Shown here one piece after another: positions 43,001-52,114 of a stretch of DNA of 64,000 nt. The position numbers and the translations under genes were made by a program. The stretch's first letter is position 1, and each line of letters begins with the position of its first letter. The stretch comes from Rothia sp. P100 (GTDB lineage: Bacteria; Actinomycetota; Actinomycetes; Actinomycetales; Micrococcaceae). The notes beneath the pieces are model-generated. The model was not told the origin of the DNA, ran no database searches, and was given only the letters and a program-made list of their open reading frames with translations. The stretch is from the NCBI RefSeq assembly GCF_023712425.1, contig NZ_JAMAYG010000001.1, forward strand, positions 310,001 to 374,000, read 5' to 3'.

Positions 43001-43749
43001 CGTTTGATCTGGGAATAGCGCTTCACCAGCTCAGCATAGAAAATGCGCAGTTCCAGCCCCTGAACAAGAGTGCGCTGTTCAGCAGTTGCACCCTTACCCG
43101 TGGGCTTGCCTAACCTTTGAATTCGTTGGATTTGCTCCTGGCACCAGTCACTGACTTGTTGAGGGGTCACCAGATGCTCAGCGCACTCGCCTGAGAGCTG
43201 TAAGACCGAGCTGACCATGGTTGATTTTGCCACCTCTTTTTCAGGTAGCTTTCCATCGTAGTGCTCTACCAACTGCGCTACCAGCTGCCAGGCCTGAGCG
43301 CCACCTAGCATCTGTGCGTCATCCTCAATGCCGATGCGCAAACCGTAGGAGGCTACCAGAGAATTTGCGTAGGAATGGTAGGTCGATACTACAGGGTCAC
43401 CCACCGGTTCGTTTTGCGCACCTGGCACCTGGCGCACCAGGTTCTGCCGGCGCAAATCTTCTAGACGCCCGCGCATACGCTCGCGTAGCTCACCGGCGGC
43501 CTTACGGGTGAAGGTAACACCCAGCACCTGGTCCGCACGCACCAGTCCATTAGCCACCAGCCAGACCACTCGATCCACCATGGTCGCTGTTTTACCCGAA
43601 CCTGCACCAGCCACCACCAGACGCGGAGTGAGGGGTGCTGAGATAATCTCAGACTGTTCGGGGGTAGGGCGGGGCCGGCCCAGAGCATCAGCAATCTGCT
43701 CTGGAGTCAGGTAGGGGTGCTGGCTATCAGGGAGGGAAGTAGTCATCAT
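40036..43749 (-). CDS. adnB: AdnB subunit of AdnAB helicase-nuclease
   Basis: 1237 residues from ATG 43749 (AAGGA 5 nt upstream; the longer frame overlaps adnA). UvrD/Rep-type motor with Walker A VVAGAGSGKT, motif II VVLLDEFQDTSHAQ, GDPKQSIYGFRGAS, LLTVHASKGLEWDHVYI and YVGFTRARSLL. A C-terminal RecB-type PD-(D/E)xK nuclease has RQGTLFHTWVEEHYG, then VDAIF, WELVDWKTG and QLGLYRIG, so the nuclease looks intact. AdnB is the leading motor of the actinobacterial double-strand-break resection machine. It lies 8 nt after adnA and the two form one operon. Confidence 0.95.
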   Translation of the reverse strand: MMTTSLPDSQHPYLTPEQIADALGRPRPTPEQSEIISAPLTPRLVVAGAGSGKTATMVDRVVWLVANGLVRADQVLGVTFTRKAAGELRERMRGRLEDLRRQNLVRQVPGAQNEPVGDPVVSTYHSYANSLVASYGLRIGIEDDAQMLGGAQAWQLVAQLVEHYDGKLPEKEVAKSTMVSSVLQLSGECAEHLVTPQQVSDWCQEQIQRIQRLGKPTGKGATAEQRTLVQGLELRIFYAELVKRYSQIKRRMQVMDYGDLIACAARIAKEVPLAAATERERFAVVLLDEFQDTSHAQMQLFSDLYGARNGAAEHPVMAVGDPKQSIYGFRGASDGQLFSFYDFFPTADRTARYLTVAWRNDTAILAAANANAAPLALQPDWVRSQHSIEVPHLVPRPDPGSGRVEIGEYLTDRDEAEVIAQKIAQQREPFAHRPLAEMPTMAVLCKKRAQMEPLREAFEAKGVPYQVVGLGGLLDTPEIVDTVAVLRVLSDPGRSDALMRLLSGARWRLGVSDLLAFADWAGALKQQREYEIRFGITGEAAALRVEQETLDELDEVRSRGLSSRQDITRVKEAEQARDNERYRRILDSAAPDISDGASLVEALENLPPEGWVSARTGRSLTHAARGRLQALAAEINYLRQFTSDDLSTLLYEIERTMLLDIELAARPGVRSHAARQHLDTFHGVAATYESSAPRINALLLAAANGLDADEAEETVRFSLTATGASASGISGFLAWLDAAAAEEGGLDMAVEAPRHDAVQLLTVHASKGLEWDHVYIPGVAAGEFPDGKDERWTKKGDTLPWPLRGDANYLPPWRDNFENLKDFGEFMGVMKEQAVEHRVAEERRLAYVGFTRARSLLVLTSSSWKGTGAKPRQVSDFLQELLDLGQDLASAGHQNAAQLLARVDEAQLEAGNPQSATLLTALWPFDPFNGPEIRSWSSLEDLETAGVEEVSGTSTSDAGLGPDGEAAPRLTPRQRVERAATNVLQGGLEPRELSEVTADSNAQETADIEDWEEETRLLLELLRAPADQQEFELPQHISASLLVQLAQNPEVVIDNLQRPMPQRPGIAARQGTLFHTWVEEHYGQSAMLDVGEEDFADDDTAEELDLPALRENFLASRWADEVPWAIEYPLETPVEGVTVRGRVDAIFRTIDTDGTEKWELVDWKTGRVPSKKELKSRALQLGLYRIGFARLHKIEPANISASFFYAAEGDEVRIEELATEEEIAGVLKKARRQAAQL

Positions 43750-43757
43750 CTTGTTCC

Positions 43758-46700
43758 TTAGAGGGCCGAGCGGACGGTTATTTGCCTGCCGCGGGAGCAT
43801 AGCGGGCAGATATCGGGCAGAGCACAGCCAATACCAAAGGCGCCGCCACCCGCATGACGAGCTTGTAGTTGCTCACCGGCAATGAGTTCTGCGGCCCGGT
43901 TAATGAGTTCTACTGCCCATGCGCTATCAGTATCGAGGGGAGCCTGCGCCTGTTCACCGTAGCTCTTAGTGCTGTCGCCAATCTGTAGCAGCAGGGCTCC
44001 GCCTGAGAGCTCGCGTAGACCGGTGAATTCCAGGGTTTCTCGGCTAGCAGAGCCGTCAGGACGCTGGTCGGAAGAATGCTCTTGCTCTGCTTGGTCCTGC
44101 GTGAGGGCTTTTTGCATGAGCTGGCCAGCGCCTGCTTCGAGAGCCACCTGGTAGGCAGCGAGCTGGGGGTGTTTTTCAAGGTCAGCTTTCGAAGGCTTAG
44201 ACTTACCAGTTTTGAGGTCAATGATGATGAACCTCCCCAGCTGATCTTTTTCAATGCGGTCAACCCGGCCCGAAAGCAGGGCGTCCCGGGCAGGGCCCGG
44301 CACCAACACCGTAAAGGAACCTTCAACTCCCACGAGCTCGCGTCCTTTACCGGGCAGTTCAGCCACGTAACTGGCGAACTTTGAGACCATCTGCTCAGCC
44401 CGTTCGATGGTCTTGCGGCTCTCCCAGGTGTCTGGTAACCCCAGGGTGGGGAGCCGTCGGTGAAGCTCCTCTCGCAACTGGTGGCCAGGGGCATCCGGGA
44501 AGTCCTCACAAATAGAGTGAATAAGTGTGCCTAAGGAACGTGATGCGTCTGTAGCAGCTTCAGCTTTAGAGGCTGAGACGAACCAGTCTAGAGGTGAGCG
44601 GTGGATCTTCTCTAGTTGGGACGGCGAAATCGGCACCGGTCCATCCCCCTCGAAGGCAGGGGTTGAAGACGATAGCGGTAAAAGGCCCCACCAATGAGCA
44701 GGGTTTACGCCGGGTAACCCCAGACCAGCGGTGTTCTCTGTGTTACTCAGGCGGTTGAGCAAACGGGCCGCGGCATCTGCCTTGCTGGGCGAGATGTGCT
44801 GGCTTTCAGCCCACTGACGCAACTCCGCAATAAGTGAGCGCAGGGTCATTGGCCGGCGCACCTCGCTGTTAGACCGTTCGCCGCCGGGGGCCGGGGCGAA
44901 GATATCGAGCAGTTCGCTGGCTGCCTCGTCGGCGGACGAGACCGCCGTGCAGACCACGCGGTAGCTGGCACGGGAGACGGCGGTGGAAAACATACGGAAC
45001 TCATCAAAGCGGGTTTCTTTGAGACGTTCTAGGAGCCGCCCGGAACCAGGTGTAGCACCGGTCGCCAGATCAACCAGATCTTGGGTTCCTAGCAGAGAAC
45101 CACGCACGGTGGTGTTAGGCCACGTGCCTTCTTGCAAGCCAGCGATATAGACTGTCTCCCACTGCCTACCGGCGGCCAAGGCTGGGGTCATAATTTCTAC
45201 CGCATCTCGGTTGCCAGTACGTTCTGCCAAAGTATCCATGGGCAGGTCCTGGGCATCAATGTAGGTGAGGAACTGCTCGGCAGTGGCACCGGGCATCTGG
45301 TCGGTGTAGCGTTCTGCGGTCTCAAAGAGCCCAATCATAGCGTCAATATCACGGTTAGCACGATCTGCAGCTGTTCCGGTACCAGCGGCTAGTTTCTTCC
45401 ATTCAGCGGCTAGACCGGACGCCTCCCAGAGCGCCCAAAGCACTGTTTCAGCGGTCGCACCCGGTTGATCCAGTGCGATATTGCCTGCTTTGAGGACAGA
45501 TGCCAGTCTGCTAGCGGCCCTACCCGCCCCGCTGGTGGGTAGCAGCTCGGGGTGAATCAGGGCTTCAACCAAAAGCTCATCGCTGTTACGCCCCCTCCCT
45601 GCTCGCAGATCAGCGGCACGTAGATGCTGACGCAGACGGCGAATTTCAGCGGTGCTGGCTCCACCCAGACGGGAAGTAAGTAGAGACAGCGCTGTATCAA
45701 CTCCAAGACCCCAAGCAGAACCCGGCGCCGGGATGAAGGGTGAGACCTCCCCCGTTTGGGTAAGTTGGTTCCGACCTTCAGTCGACGCTTGATTCTCTGT
45801 GGGGACAGTCTCAGGGGCTTCTCCTAGCGACCTGGTATGAAGCAGGAGCCCCAGGGCATCGAGGAAGGGGCGAGCTGCTGGTTCATCGCGCACCGGGGTA
45901 ATAGCAGCTGCTGTTTGCACGGGGACACCCAACCCGGTAAGCGCTCTCTTAATCCGGGTGACATCCGAACCGTTGCGCACAATAATGGCAGAGCGCCGGT
46001 AGGACCTGCCCCGGTAGAGGTGGTCCTCTAAAATCATCTGCCCCAGCAGGCGGCTCTCGTGCTGGGCACTTTCGACGGTCAGCCCCAAGACCGCGGGATG
46101 AGGATCTGCCGCTTTTTCAGGGTCAAGCAGGGCTCCGTCGTCCCCCAGATGAAGCAAAGCTTGATCACCTTCAATTTGCCGTGAAGTAAATGAAAGCTGA
46201 CGCGGGTGCACCGCACCGGGGACGGCAGGCAGGCGGCTGACTACGGCAGCCCAACTGCTGGCTACGGCCTCTGGCATTCGGTAAGAGACTGTTAGTTGCT
46301 CTTGAACCAGCTCCCCCATCATGGCAGTCAGCCCGGACGCTAGCTGGGGTACCGCGCCGCGGAAGCCCTGCACCACGGTATCTGTGCAACAGGCCAACAT
46401 CACACGGGGTGCGGCACCAAAAGCTAAGGCAAGGTGCTCTGCGGTTTGTTCGTCCATCCCCTGCAACGAACTGCGGCTATGACTTAACAGATCATCCAAC
46501 GACCTACCCACCAGTGCAGAGAGCAGTCGGTAAATAGAGGGAGTTAGCTCCTGGACATCATCCACCAGCACCACATCAAACCGAGACCGTTCGGCCGCCA
46601 AAAACTCAGGATGAGCCAGCAGAACCTTAACCGCCTCATGAATAAGGGCAGCGGCGTCAAATGCCTGGGGTGCTCGCAGGGCACGAATCTGCCGGTACTC

Positions 46701-47255
46701 GGCATAGAGCTTGCCCACCGCCACCCATTCGGCGCGCCCTGTCTGCTGCCCCAGCTCCTGCACCGCAGCAGCTGAAAGGTCATGTTCTGCCAGGCGGTCA
46801 AAGAAATCTCGCACCTCGTGCCTAAAACCCTTGGTGCCCAGCGCCTCACGCAGGTCCTGGGGCCAAGTCAGGCTAGCACCATGCCCCTGACGGTGCCCTT
46901 CCAGAAGTTCTCTAATCAGAACATCCTGCTCGGGACCGCTCAATAGTTTGGGGGAAAATTCGACCCCCGGTAGGTAGCCACCCACATGCGCCCGGCGCAA
47001 CAGGTCAAAAGCGTAGGCCTGCCAGGCACGCACCGGAGCGGTAGAAACGGTAGCGGAGATACGTGATGAAAGCTCCTCGCGGAAGCGAGTGGCAGAGACC
47101 CTCGAAGGGGTCAGCACCAGCAGGCGAGCAGGGTCAGCGCCGCTGTCCAAAAACTCCTGGGCTGCACGCAGCAGACGCTCGGTTTTACCCGTGCCCGGCG
47201 CACCCAAGAGAAGACGGGCAGGCTGTTTTGCTCCATGAAGGTGTTCAGCGGTCAT
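43758..47255 (-). CDS. adnA: AdnA subunit of AdnAB helicase-nuclease
   Basis: 1165 residues. Walker A LLLGAPGTGKTERLL is intact, but motif II reads VVLVDDVQELTP, with Asp in place of the catalytic Glu, in line with AdnA being the weak motor. The C-terminal nuclease has GTLIHSICED, VDRIEKD, FIIIDLKTGKSKPS and HPQLAAYQVAL. Four cysteines around it (one in IHSICED, three in GCALPDICPLC near the C-terminus) are arranged like the iron-sulfur staple of AddB/RecB-type nucleases; that is inference. Forms a heterodimer with AdnB, encoded next. Confidence 0.94.
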   Translation of the reverse strand: MTAEHLHGAKQPARLLLGAPGTGKTERLLRAAQEFLDSGADPARLLVLTPSRVSATRFREELSSRISATVSTAPVRAWQAYAFDLLRRAHVGGYLPGVEFSPKLLSGPEQDVLIRELLEGHRQGHGASLTWPQDLREALGTKGFRHEVRDFFDRLAEHDLSAAAVQELGQQTGRAEWVAVGKLYAEYRQIRALRAPQAFDAAALIHEAVKVLLAHPEFLAAERSRFDVVLVDDVQELTPSIYRLLSALVGRSLDDLLSHSRSSLQGMDEQTAEHLALAFGAAPRVMLACCTDTVVQGFRGAVPQLASGLTAMMGELVQEQLTVSYRMPEAVASSWAAVVSRLPAVPGAVHPRQLSFTSRQIEGDQALLHLGDDGALLDPEKAADPHPAVLGLTVESAQHESRLLGQMILEDHLYRGRSYRRSAIIVRNGSDVTRIKRALTGLGVPVQTAAAITPVRDEPAARPFLDALGLLLHTRSLGEAPETVPTENQASTEGRNQLTQTGEVSPFIPAPGSAWGLGVDTALSLLTSRLGGASTAEIRRLRQHLRAADLRAGRGRNSDELLVEALIHPELLPTSGAGRAASRLASVLKAGNIALDQPGATAETVLWALWEASGLAAEWKKLAAGTGTAADRANRDIDAMIGLFETAERYTDQMPGATAEQFLTYIDAQDLPMDTLAERTGNRDAVEIMTPALAAGRQWETVYIAGLQEGTWPNTTVRGSLLGTQDLVDLATGATPGSGRLLERLKETRFDEFRMFSTAVSRASYRVVCTAVSSADEAASELLDIFAPAPGGERSNSEVRRPMTLRSLIAELRQWAESQHISPSKADAAARLLNRLSNTENTAGLGLPGVNPAHWWGLLPLSSSTPAFEGDGPVPISPSQLEKIHRSPLDWFVSASKAEAATDASRSLGTLIHSICEDFPDAPGHQLREELHRRLPTLGLPDTWESRKTIERAEQMVSKFASYVAELPGKGRELVGVEGSFTVLVPGPARDALLSGRVDRIEKDQLGRFIIIDLKTGKSKPSKADLEKHPQLAAYQVALEAGAGQLMQKALTQDQAEQEHSSDQRPDGSASRETLEFTGLRELSGGALLLQIGDSTKSYGEQAQAPLDTDSAWAVELINRAAELIAGEQLQARHAGGGAFGIGCALPDICPLCSRGRQITVRSAL

Positions 47256-47363
47256 CGGTGCTCTCCTTTGGCTCTACCCCATCATTCCATCACAAGGGAC
47301 TGACACTTTAAGCATTGTGCACTAAAGCGCAAAAAATATTTTTTATCATCTGCTGCCAAAGGC

Positions 47364-47376
47364 TACTATCGAGGTA
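47364..47376 (+). promoter_or_regulatory. Leaderless promoter candidate for DEDDh exonuclease gene
   Basis: TACTAT (47364-47369), exactly six nt, then ATG at 47376. GAGG is immediately adjacent to the ATG and too close to act as SD. A palindromic AT run (AAAAAATATTTTTT, about 47331-47344) lies near the -35 position. Confidence 0.5.
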
Positions 47377-48065
47377 TGACTTCATGGACAGACCTGCCCC
47401 GCGCCACTTTCGACCTCGAAACCACCGGCGTTGATCCCGCTACAGCTCGCATTGTCACGGCATCCCTAGTCTTGGTGGACGCCGACGGGCAGGTACTGCG
47501 CGCCGGTGAATGGTTGGCTGATCCCGGTATTGAAATCCCTGCCCAAGCAGCCGCAGTGCACGGCATCACCACCGAGTACGCTCGTGAGCATGGTCAGCCT
47601 GCAGCCAAGGTTGCCTACGAGGTAGCGATGGCGCTGGGAGGTCTCTTCGCGGACGGGGTGCCCGTGATTGCTTTCAACGCTGCCTACGATTTCTCTGTCA
47701 TGCACCACGAGCTGGCCCGCTACGGTTACCCGCCGCTCACCTGCCACCCCGTGCTTGATCCTCTTGTTATTAACAAGCACGTGCACAAGTTCAAAAAGGG
47801 CAAACGCACCCTAGAAGTTCTTGCCGGCGAATATGGCGTAGAACTTGAAAACGCTCACACTTCGAAGGACGACGCTCTGGCAGCCGAGCGCCTGCTGACC
47901 GCCATGAGCCTGGAATACGACGAGATTGAGCAACCTGCTGCTGACCTGCACAAAGCCCAAATTACCTGGGCTGCTGAGCAGGCCAAAGAGCTACAGGAAT
48001 ACTTTGACCGCATTGGCAAACAGGCTGACATTAATGGTGAATGGCCGGTGCGTACGGGCGAGTAG
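47376..48065 (+). CDS. DEDDh 3'-5' exonuclease (DnaQ-like)
   Basis: 229 residues. Exo I FDLETTGVD, Exo II AFNAAYDFSVM, Exo III HTSKDDALAA give the DEDDh set of metal ligands plus the catalytic His; HGITTEYA is the family spacer motif. C-terminal 40 residues form an extra helical tail (QITWAAEQAKELQEYFDRIGKQ). It is a stand-alone proofreader-like or RNA/DNA-trimming exonuclease, not the polymerase III epsilon subunit as such. Divergent from adnA, next to a DNA-repair operon. Confidence 0.9.
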   Translation: MTSWTDLPRATFDLETTGVDPATARIVTASLVLVDADGQVLRAGEWLADPGIEIPAQAAAVHGITTEYAREHGQPAAKVAYEVAMALGGLFADGVPVIAFNAAYDFSVMHHELARYGYPPLTCHPVLDPLVINKHVHKFKKGKRTLEVLAGEYGVELENAHTSKDDALAAERLLTAMSLEYDEIEQPAADLHKAQITWAAEQAKELQEYFDRIGKQADINGEWPVRTGE

Positions 48066-48105
48066 GATTAAAGCCGCATACCTTTCTTAGACCTGTGAGG
48101 GCACC

Positions 48106-49437
48106 ATGAACGACACCATCAGCGCCGCCTACAGGGGTTCAAACCCCAGCGAGCACCGCCTGCTGATGGACCAATCAGCAGTAGTGATGAAACTTGGCCT
48201 GTTGCTCATACAGTCTGGGGCCTCTGCCTACAGGGTTAAGTCCTCCATGTCACGCCTTGCAAGAGCAGTGGGGCTGGATGAGCACCACGCCCAGATTAGC
48301 TTTACCGAGATCTCTACGACCTCTTATTCGGGGAACAACTTTCGCACCGAGGTTGCCGAGACTCGTATCAAAGGTATTAACGCCTTCAAAATTGATGTGC
48401 TGGGCGACTTTGTTTCCTCCCTACCCGAGCACATCAGCCCGGTACAGGCCAGCGCTACCCTGGATCGCATCGGCGCTGAAAAGCCCCTCTACCCTCCCTG
48501 GCTCCTAGCCCTAGCAGCTGCTTTTGCCTGCGCAGGCTTTGCCTTCCTCAACAGGGGCGGCATCATCGAGTGCACTGTAGTATTGCTCGCTGCCTTCACT
48601 GGCCAGCTACTACGCTCCACGCTCGCGCACAAGGGGATGAACCATGCAGCAATCTGGTTACTTTGCGGCCTATTGTCAGCGGGCCTTTATGTTGGTGCTA
48701 TGAGCGTTCTTATTGCCCCTGGGCTCATTGGCGATAACCACCTGGTGGGCTTTATATCGTCGGTGCTCTACCTGGTGCCCGGCTTTCCTCTGGTGACCGG
48801 GCTCTTAGATCTTTTCCGCATGGACTTTGCCGCCGGTATCAACCGGCTGACCTACGTTATGCTGCTGTTGGTGTCCGCCTCCTGCGCTGTCTGGCTGGTG
48901 TCCACGGCCTTTGACTTGCCCTTAGAGCAGGCAGCGGCACCTCATCTTGCTACCTGGTTACTGGTACTAGCGCAGGTGGTGGCGTCCTTCATAGCAGCTT
49001 TCGGCTTCGCCATGCTTTTCTCTGCCTCCCCTCTTGCCTGCTTCTGGGCCGGGGTGATTGCCGCCGGTGTGAACCCGGCTCGTATCTGGTGGATGGAGAC
49101 GGGGTGGGTACCCCATCTGGCGGTTGCAACCGCTGTTTTTGCTGCCGGGGTGCTGTCTGAGATTCTTGCCCCCGCTTTTGGACGCCGCGTCTCCCGCGTC
49201 TCTCTCTCGGTGCCGGCGGTTGTGACCATGGTCCCGGGTGTCAGTTTCTATATGTCCATGGCACATTTTTCCAACGGGAACATCGCTGCGGCGCTGGAGA
49301 GCTTTGTACAGGTGCTCTTCATCTTTATGGCGCTAGGTATGGGGCTGGCTTTCTCACGTCTACTCATGGACCCCGATTGGCGTTACGACCGCGACACCCA
49401 GGACGTCGCCAGCCTGCCGACCGGCCACACCCGTTAG
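48106..49437 (+). CDS. thrE: ThrE-family threonine/serine exporter
   Basis: 443 residues. An N-terminal soluble domain of ~120 residues (LLIQSGASAYRVKSSMSRLARAVGLDEHHAQISFTEISTTSYSGNNFRTEVAETR) carries the ThrE signature, followed by about ten membrane helices (LALAAAFACAGFAFL, VVLLAAFTGQLLRSTLA, LIGFISSVLYLVPGFPLVTG, and others). ThrE of Corynebacterium exports threonine and serine by proton motive force. GAGGG lies 4 nt before the ATG. It follows the exonuclease gene by 40 nt; functional linkage is not obvious. Confidence 0.93.
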   Translation: MNDTISAAYRGSNPSEHRLLMDQSAVVMKLGLLLIQSGASAYRVKSSMSRLARAVGLDEHHAQISFTEISTTSYSGNNFRTEVAETRIKGINAFKIDVLGDFVSSLPEHISPVQASATLDRIGAEKPLYPPWLLALAAAFACAGFAFLNRGGIIECTVVLLAAFTGQLLRSTLAHKGMNHAAIWLLCGLLSAGLYVGAMSVLIAPGLIGDNHLVGFISSVLYLVPGFPLVTGLLDLFRMDFAAGINRLTYVMLLLVSASCAVWLVSTAFDLPLEQAAAPHLATWLLVLAQVVASFIAAFGFAMLFSASPLACFWAGVIAAGVNPARIWWMETGWVPHLAVATAVFAAGVLSEILAPAFGRRVSRVSLSVPAVVTMVPGVSFYMSMAHFSNGNIAAALESFVQVLFIFMALGMGLAFSRLLMDPDWRYDRDTQDVASLPTGHTR

Positions 49438-49693
49438 GCTCCCAACTCCCTAAGGACTGTTGGAGACCAAACAAAACCCCGGGGTCTTTCGATGTGCCCC
49501 GGCAGCATCAGACCGATAAATTGCATCAAATGGACCCACGTTTTTCTAAAACCGTGTAATCTTCCACTCACTATCTTACAGAGATAGTGATGATAAAAAA
49601 CAGCCGCACCTACTTCCTGCCAACGATTGAGCTGATCAAGAAGCAAGTGCGTCTACTGTGATGTGAAGTTAAAAGGCGCTAAGCCTCTCCCTT
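49438..49693. other. 256-bp gap between thrE and hemL with two hairpins
   Basis: No gene supported. CCGGGG/CCCCGG (about 49480-49501) with a 12-nt loop is followed on the minus strand by TTTTGTTT and could end read-through from the hem operon. CACTATCT/AGATAGTG (about 49571-49591, 5-nt loop) is a second perfect hairpin without a U-tract. The sequence between is unlike its neighbours (lower GC) and may be a remnant. Confidence 0.4.
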
Positions 49694-51019
49694 TTAGGCG
49701 GTAGCTGCAGCTGCTGCCTGCGCGGCGTCCGGCAGGGCCGAGAAGATGAGGTCCATAGCGGCGTCATCGTGGGAAGCCGAGAGGAACCACGCTTCAAAAG
49801 CACTGGGCGGCAGGTAGACACCGGAGTTCAGCATGGAGTGGAAGAAGGCGTTGTAGCGGAAGGTCTGCGACGCCTTAATATCAGCGTAGTTATGTACCCC
49901 CGCCTGGCTAGTTCCGAAAGCAACCGAGAAGAGGTTGCCAGCAGTCTGGATGGAATGATCCACGCCCGCTGCATCAAAGGCGCTCTTCAGCTCGGCCTGC
50001 AACTGGGCTGAACGCTGGTCGATAGCTCGATAGACACTGGCGTCCGCTGCCTTGAGGGTTGCCAGACCAGCTGCCATAGCGATGGGGTTACCCGATAGGG
50101 TGCCCGCCTGGTAGACGGGGCCGGTGGGTGCCAGGTACTCCATGACCTGACGCTTGCCGCCCAGAGCAGCCATCGGCATACCGCCGCCAATGACCTTGCC
50201 GAAGGTGAAGAGGTCGGGGACCCAGCTGTCATCCTCTGGGGCAGCGAAGCCCCAGTAACCGGCAGATGAAACACGGAAACCGGTCAGCACCTCATCAAAG
50301 ATAAAAAGGGCTCCGTTCTCCTTGGTGACCTGGCTCAGGAATTTATTGAACCCGGGAGCAGGAGGAACCACACCCATGTTGCAGGGAGCAGCCTCGGTGA
50401 TGATAGCTGCAATCTCACCGGGGTGGGCTGCGAAAGCCGCGCGTACAGCGTCCTCATCGTTGTAGGGCAGGACGATGGTCTCGGCCGCCGTAGCTGCGGT
50501 GACCCCCGCAGAACCGGGCAGGGAGAGAGTGGCAACACCCGAGCCAGCCTCAGAGAGCAGGGCATCCACGTGGCCATGGTAGCAGCCTGCGAACTTAATG
50601 ACCTTGTCGCGGCCGGTGTAACCGCGTGCTAGGCGAATGGCGGTCATGGTTGCCTCGGTACCGGTAGAGACCATACGGATCTGGTCGATGGCTCCAGGAA
50701 TAGCGGCATTGATACGGTCCACTACCAGTTCAGCCAGTTCGGTTTCAGCAACAGTGGAGGCGCCAAAGGAGAGCCCGTGTTCAACGGCAGCGTGTACAGC
50801 CTCAATCACGCCGGGGTGCTTGTGGCCCAGGAGTGCCGGGCCCCAGGAGCAGACCAGGTCAACGTAGCTGCGACCGTCTGCATCGGTTAGGTAGGGGCCT
50901 TGGGCTTCCACCATGAAGGCGGGGGTGCCGCCCACAGAGTTGAAGGCACGTACCGGGGAGTTAACGCCGCCAGGAATAACCTTGGCGGAGCGGGCGAAGA
51001 GATCTTCTGAAACAGTCAT
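49694..51019 (-). CDS. hemL: Glutamate-1-semialdehyde 2,1-aminomutase
   Basis: 441 residues, class III aminotransferase fold with PLP-Lys in [20 protein letters not shown]-terminal [16 protein letters not shown] and [10 protein letters not shown] are family signatures. It converts glutamate-1-semialdehyde (made by HemA) to 5-aminolevulinate, so together with hemA it gives the C5 route. Last gene of the minus-strand hem run, 66 nt after hemB. Confidence 0.98.
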   Translation of the reverse strand: MTVSEDLFARSAKVIPGGVNSPVRAFNSVGGTPAFMVEAQGPYLTDADGRSYVDLVCSWGPALLGHKHPGVIEAVHAAVEHGLSFGASTVAETELAELVVDRINAAIPGAIDQIRMVSTGTEATMTAIRLARGYTGRDKVIKFAGCYHGHVDALLSEAGSGVATLSLPGSAGVTAATAAETIVLPYNDEDAVRAAFAAHPGEIAAIITEAAPCNMGVVPPAPGFNKFLSQVTKENGALFIFDEVLTGFRVSSAGYWGFAAPEDDSWVPDLFTFGKVIGGGMPMAALGGKRQVMEYLAPTGPVYQAGTLSGNPIAMAAGLATLKAADASVYRAIDQRSAQLQAELKSAFDAAGVDHSIQTAGNLFSVAFGTSQAGVHNYADIKASQTFRYNAFFHSMLNSGVYLPPSAFEAWFLSASHDDAAMDLIFSALPDAAQAAAAATA

Positions 51020-51085
51020 GGTAGGGAACCTTTCAGTGGTACAGCAGGTGATATACCTGCCCAGAGGTCAAGAGAAAATGAGAGG

Positions 51086-52099
51086 TTAGCGCTGGTTGAG
51101 CCAGCCGGCAGCTTCGGTGGCGTAGTAAGTCAAAATCATGGTTGCACCGGCGCGGTGGATGCCGGTCAGCGCTTCAAGGGCAACTGCCTTACGGTTAATC
51201 CAGCCCTGAGCTGCAGCTGCCTCGATCATGGCGTACTCGCCACTGACGTGGTAAGCGGCAACCGGAACAGGTGAAAAATCGGTAATCTCGCGGATAATAT
51301 CCAGGTAGGCAGTGGCAGGTTTGACCATGACCATATCTGCGCCCTCTTCAATATCAAGAGCAGCCTCATAGAGAGATTCACGGCGATTGGCGGGGTCCTG
51401 CTGATAGGTTTTACGGTCACCGGTGAAGGTTGACCCCACGGCATCGCGGAACGGGCCAAAGAAAGCTGAAGCGTACTTGGCAGAGTAGGCAAGGATAGAA
51501 ACATGGCTGTACCCGGCATCATCCAGTGCCGCCCGCATGGCAGCGATCTGGCCATCCATCATGCCCGAGGGGCTGACGGTGTGAGCACCGGCTTTTGCCT
51601 GGGAGATAGCCATCTTGCAATATGTTTCCACCGCGGCGTCATTATCGACAGAGACCACACCGAAATCATCGGTTGATAGCGGGCCACAGTGGCCGTGGTC
51701 GGTGAACTCATCCAGGCAGGTATCAGCAATGATGACGATCTGCTCACCAAATTCCTGGCGGATGGTAGCAATGGCGCGGTTGAGAATCCCGTCCTCTGCC
51801 CAGGCCACTGAGCCGGCGGCGTCCTTGTCTTCGTCCTTGGGCACACCGAAAAGGTCAATAGCAGCAACGCCGGCGTCAATGGCTTTTTGAACCTCCGGCA
51901 GAACAGAATCTAGGGTGTGCTGGTACTGGCCGGGCATGGAAGCAATTTCTACGGGCGAGTCGATGCCGTCGCGCACAAAGAGCACCTGAATCAGGTTGGC
52001 AGGTGCCAGGCGGGTCTCAGCGGTCAGCGCTCGCATGGGGCCGCTGGTGCGTAGGCGGCGGGGGCGCACGGGCACGTCAAGAGTCGGTTTTGAGAACAT
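51086..52099 (-). CDS. hemB: Porphobilinogen synthase (ALA dehydratase)
   Basis: 337 residues. Catalytic lysines in AYSAKYASAFFGPFRDAVG and VMVKPATAYLDI bind two 5-aminolevulinates. The active-site metal region reads ADTCLDEFTDHGHCGPL: two Cys remain but the middle Cys of the zinc type (DxCLCxYTxHGHCG) is Asp, a mix of zinc-type and magnesium-type residues. N-terminus contains RPRRLRTSGPMRALTAET. Follows hemD after 15 nt. Confidence 0.97.
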   Translation of the reverse strand: MFSKPTLDVPVRPRRLRTSGPMRALTAETRLAPANLIQVLFVRDGIDSPVEIASMPGQYQHTLDSVLPEVQKAIDAGVAAIDLFGVPKDEDKDAAGSVAWAEDGILNRAIATIRQEFGEQIVIIADTCLDEFTDHGHCGPLSTDDFGVVSVDNDAAVETYCKMAISQAKAGAHTVSPSGMMDGQIAAMRAALDDAGYSHVSILAYSAKYASAFFGPFRDAVGSTFTGDRKTYQQDPANRRESLYEAALDIEEGADMVMVKPATAYLDIIREITDFSPVPVAAYHVSGEYAMIEAAAAQGWINRKAVALEALTGIHRAGATMILTYYATEAAGWLNQR

Positions 52100-52114
52100 T
52101 GGTGGTCCTTTAGG

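Noticed and set aside
49434-49646. 70-residue minus-strand frame between thrE and hemL
   Set aside because: No SD or recognisable family, and it contains the hairpins; insufficient evidence for a gene.
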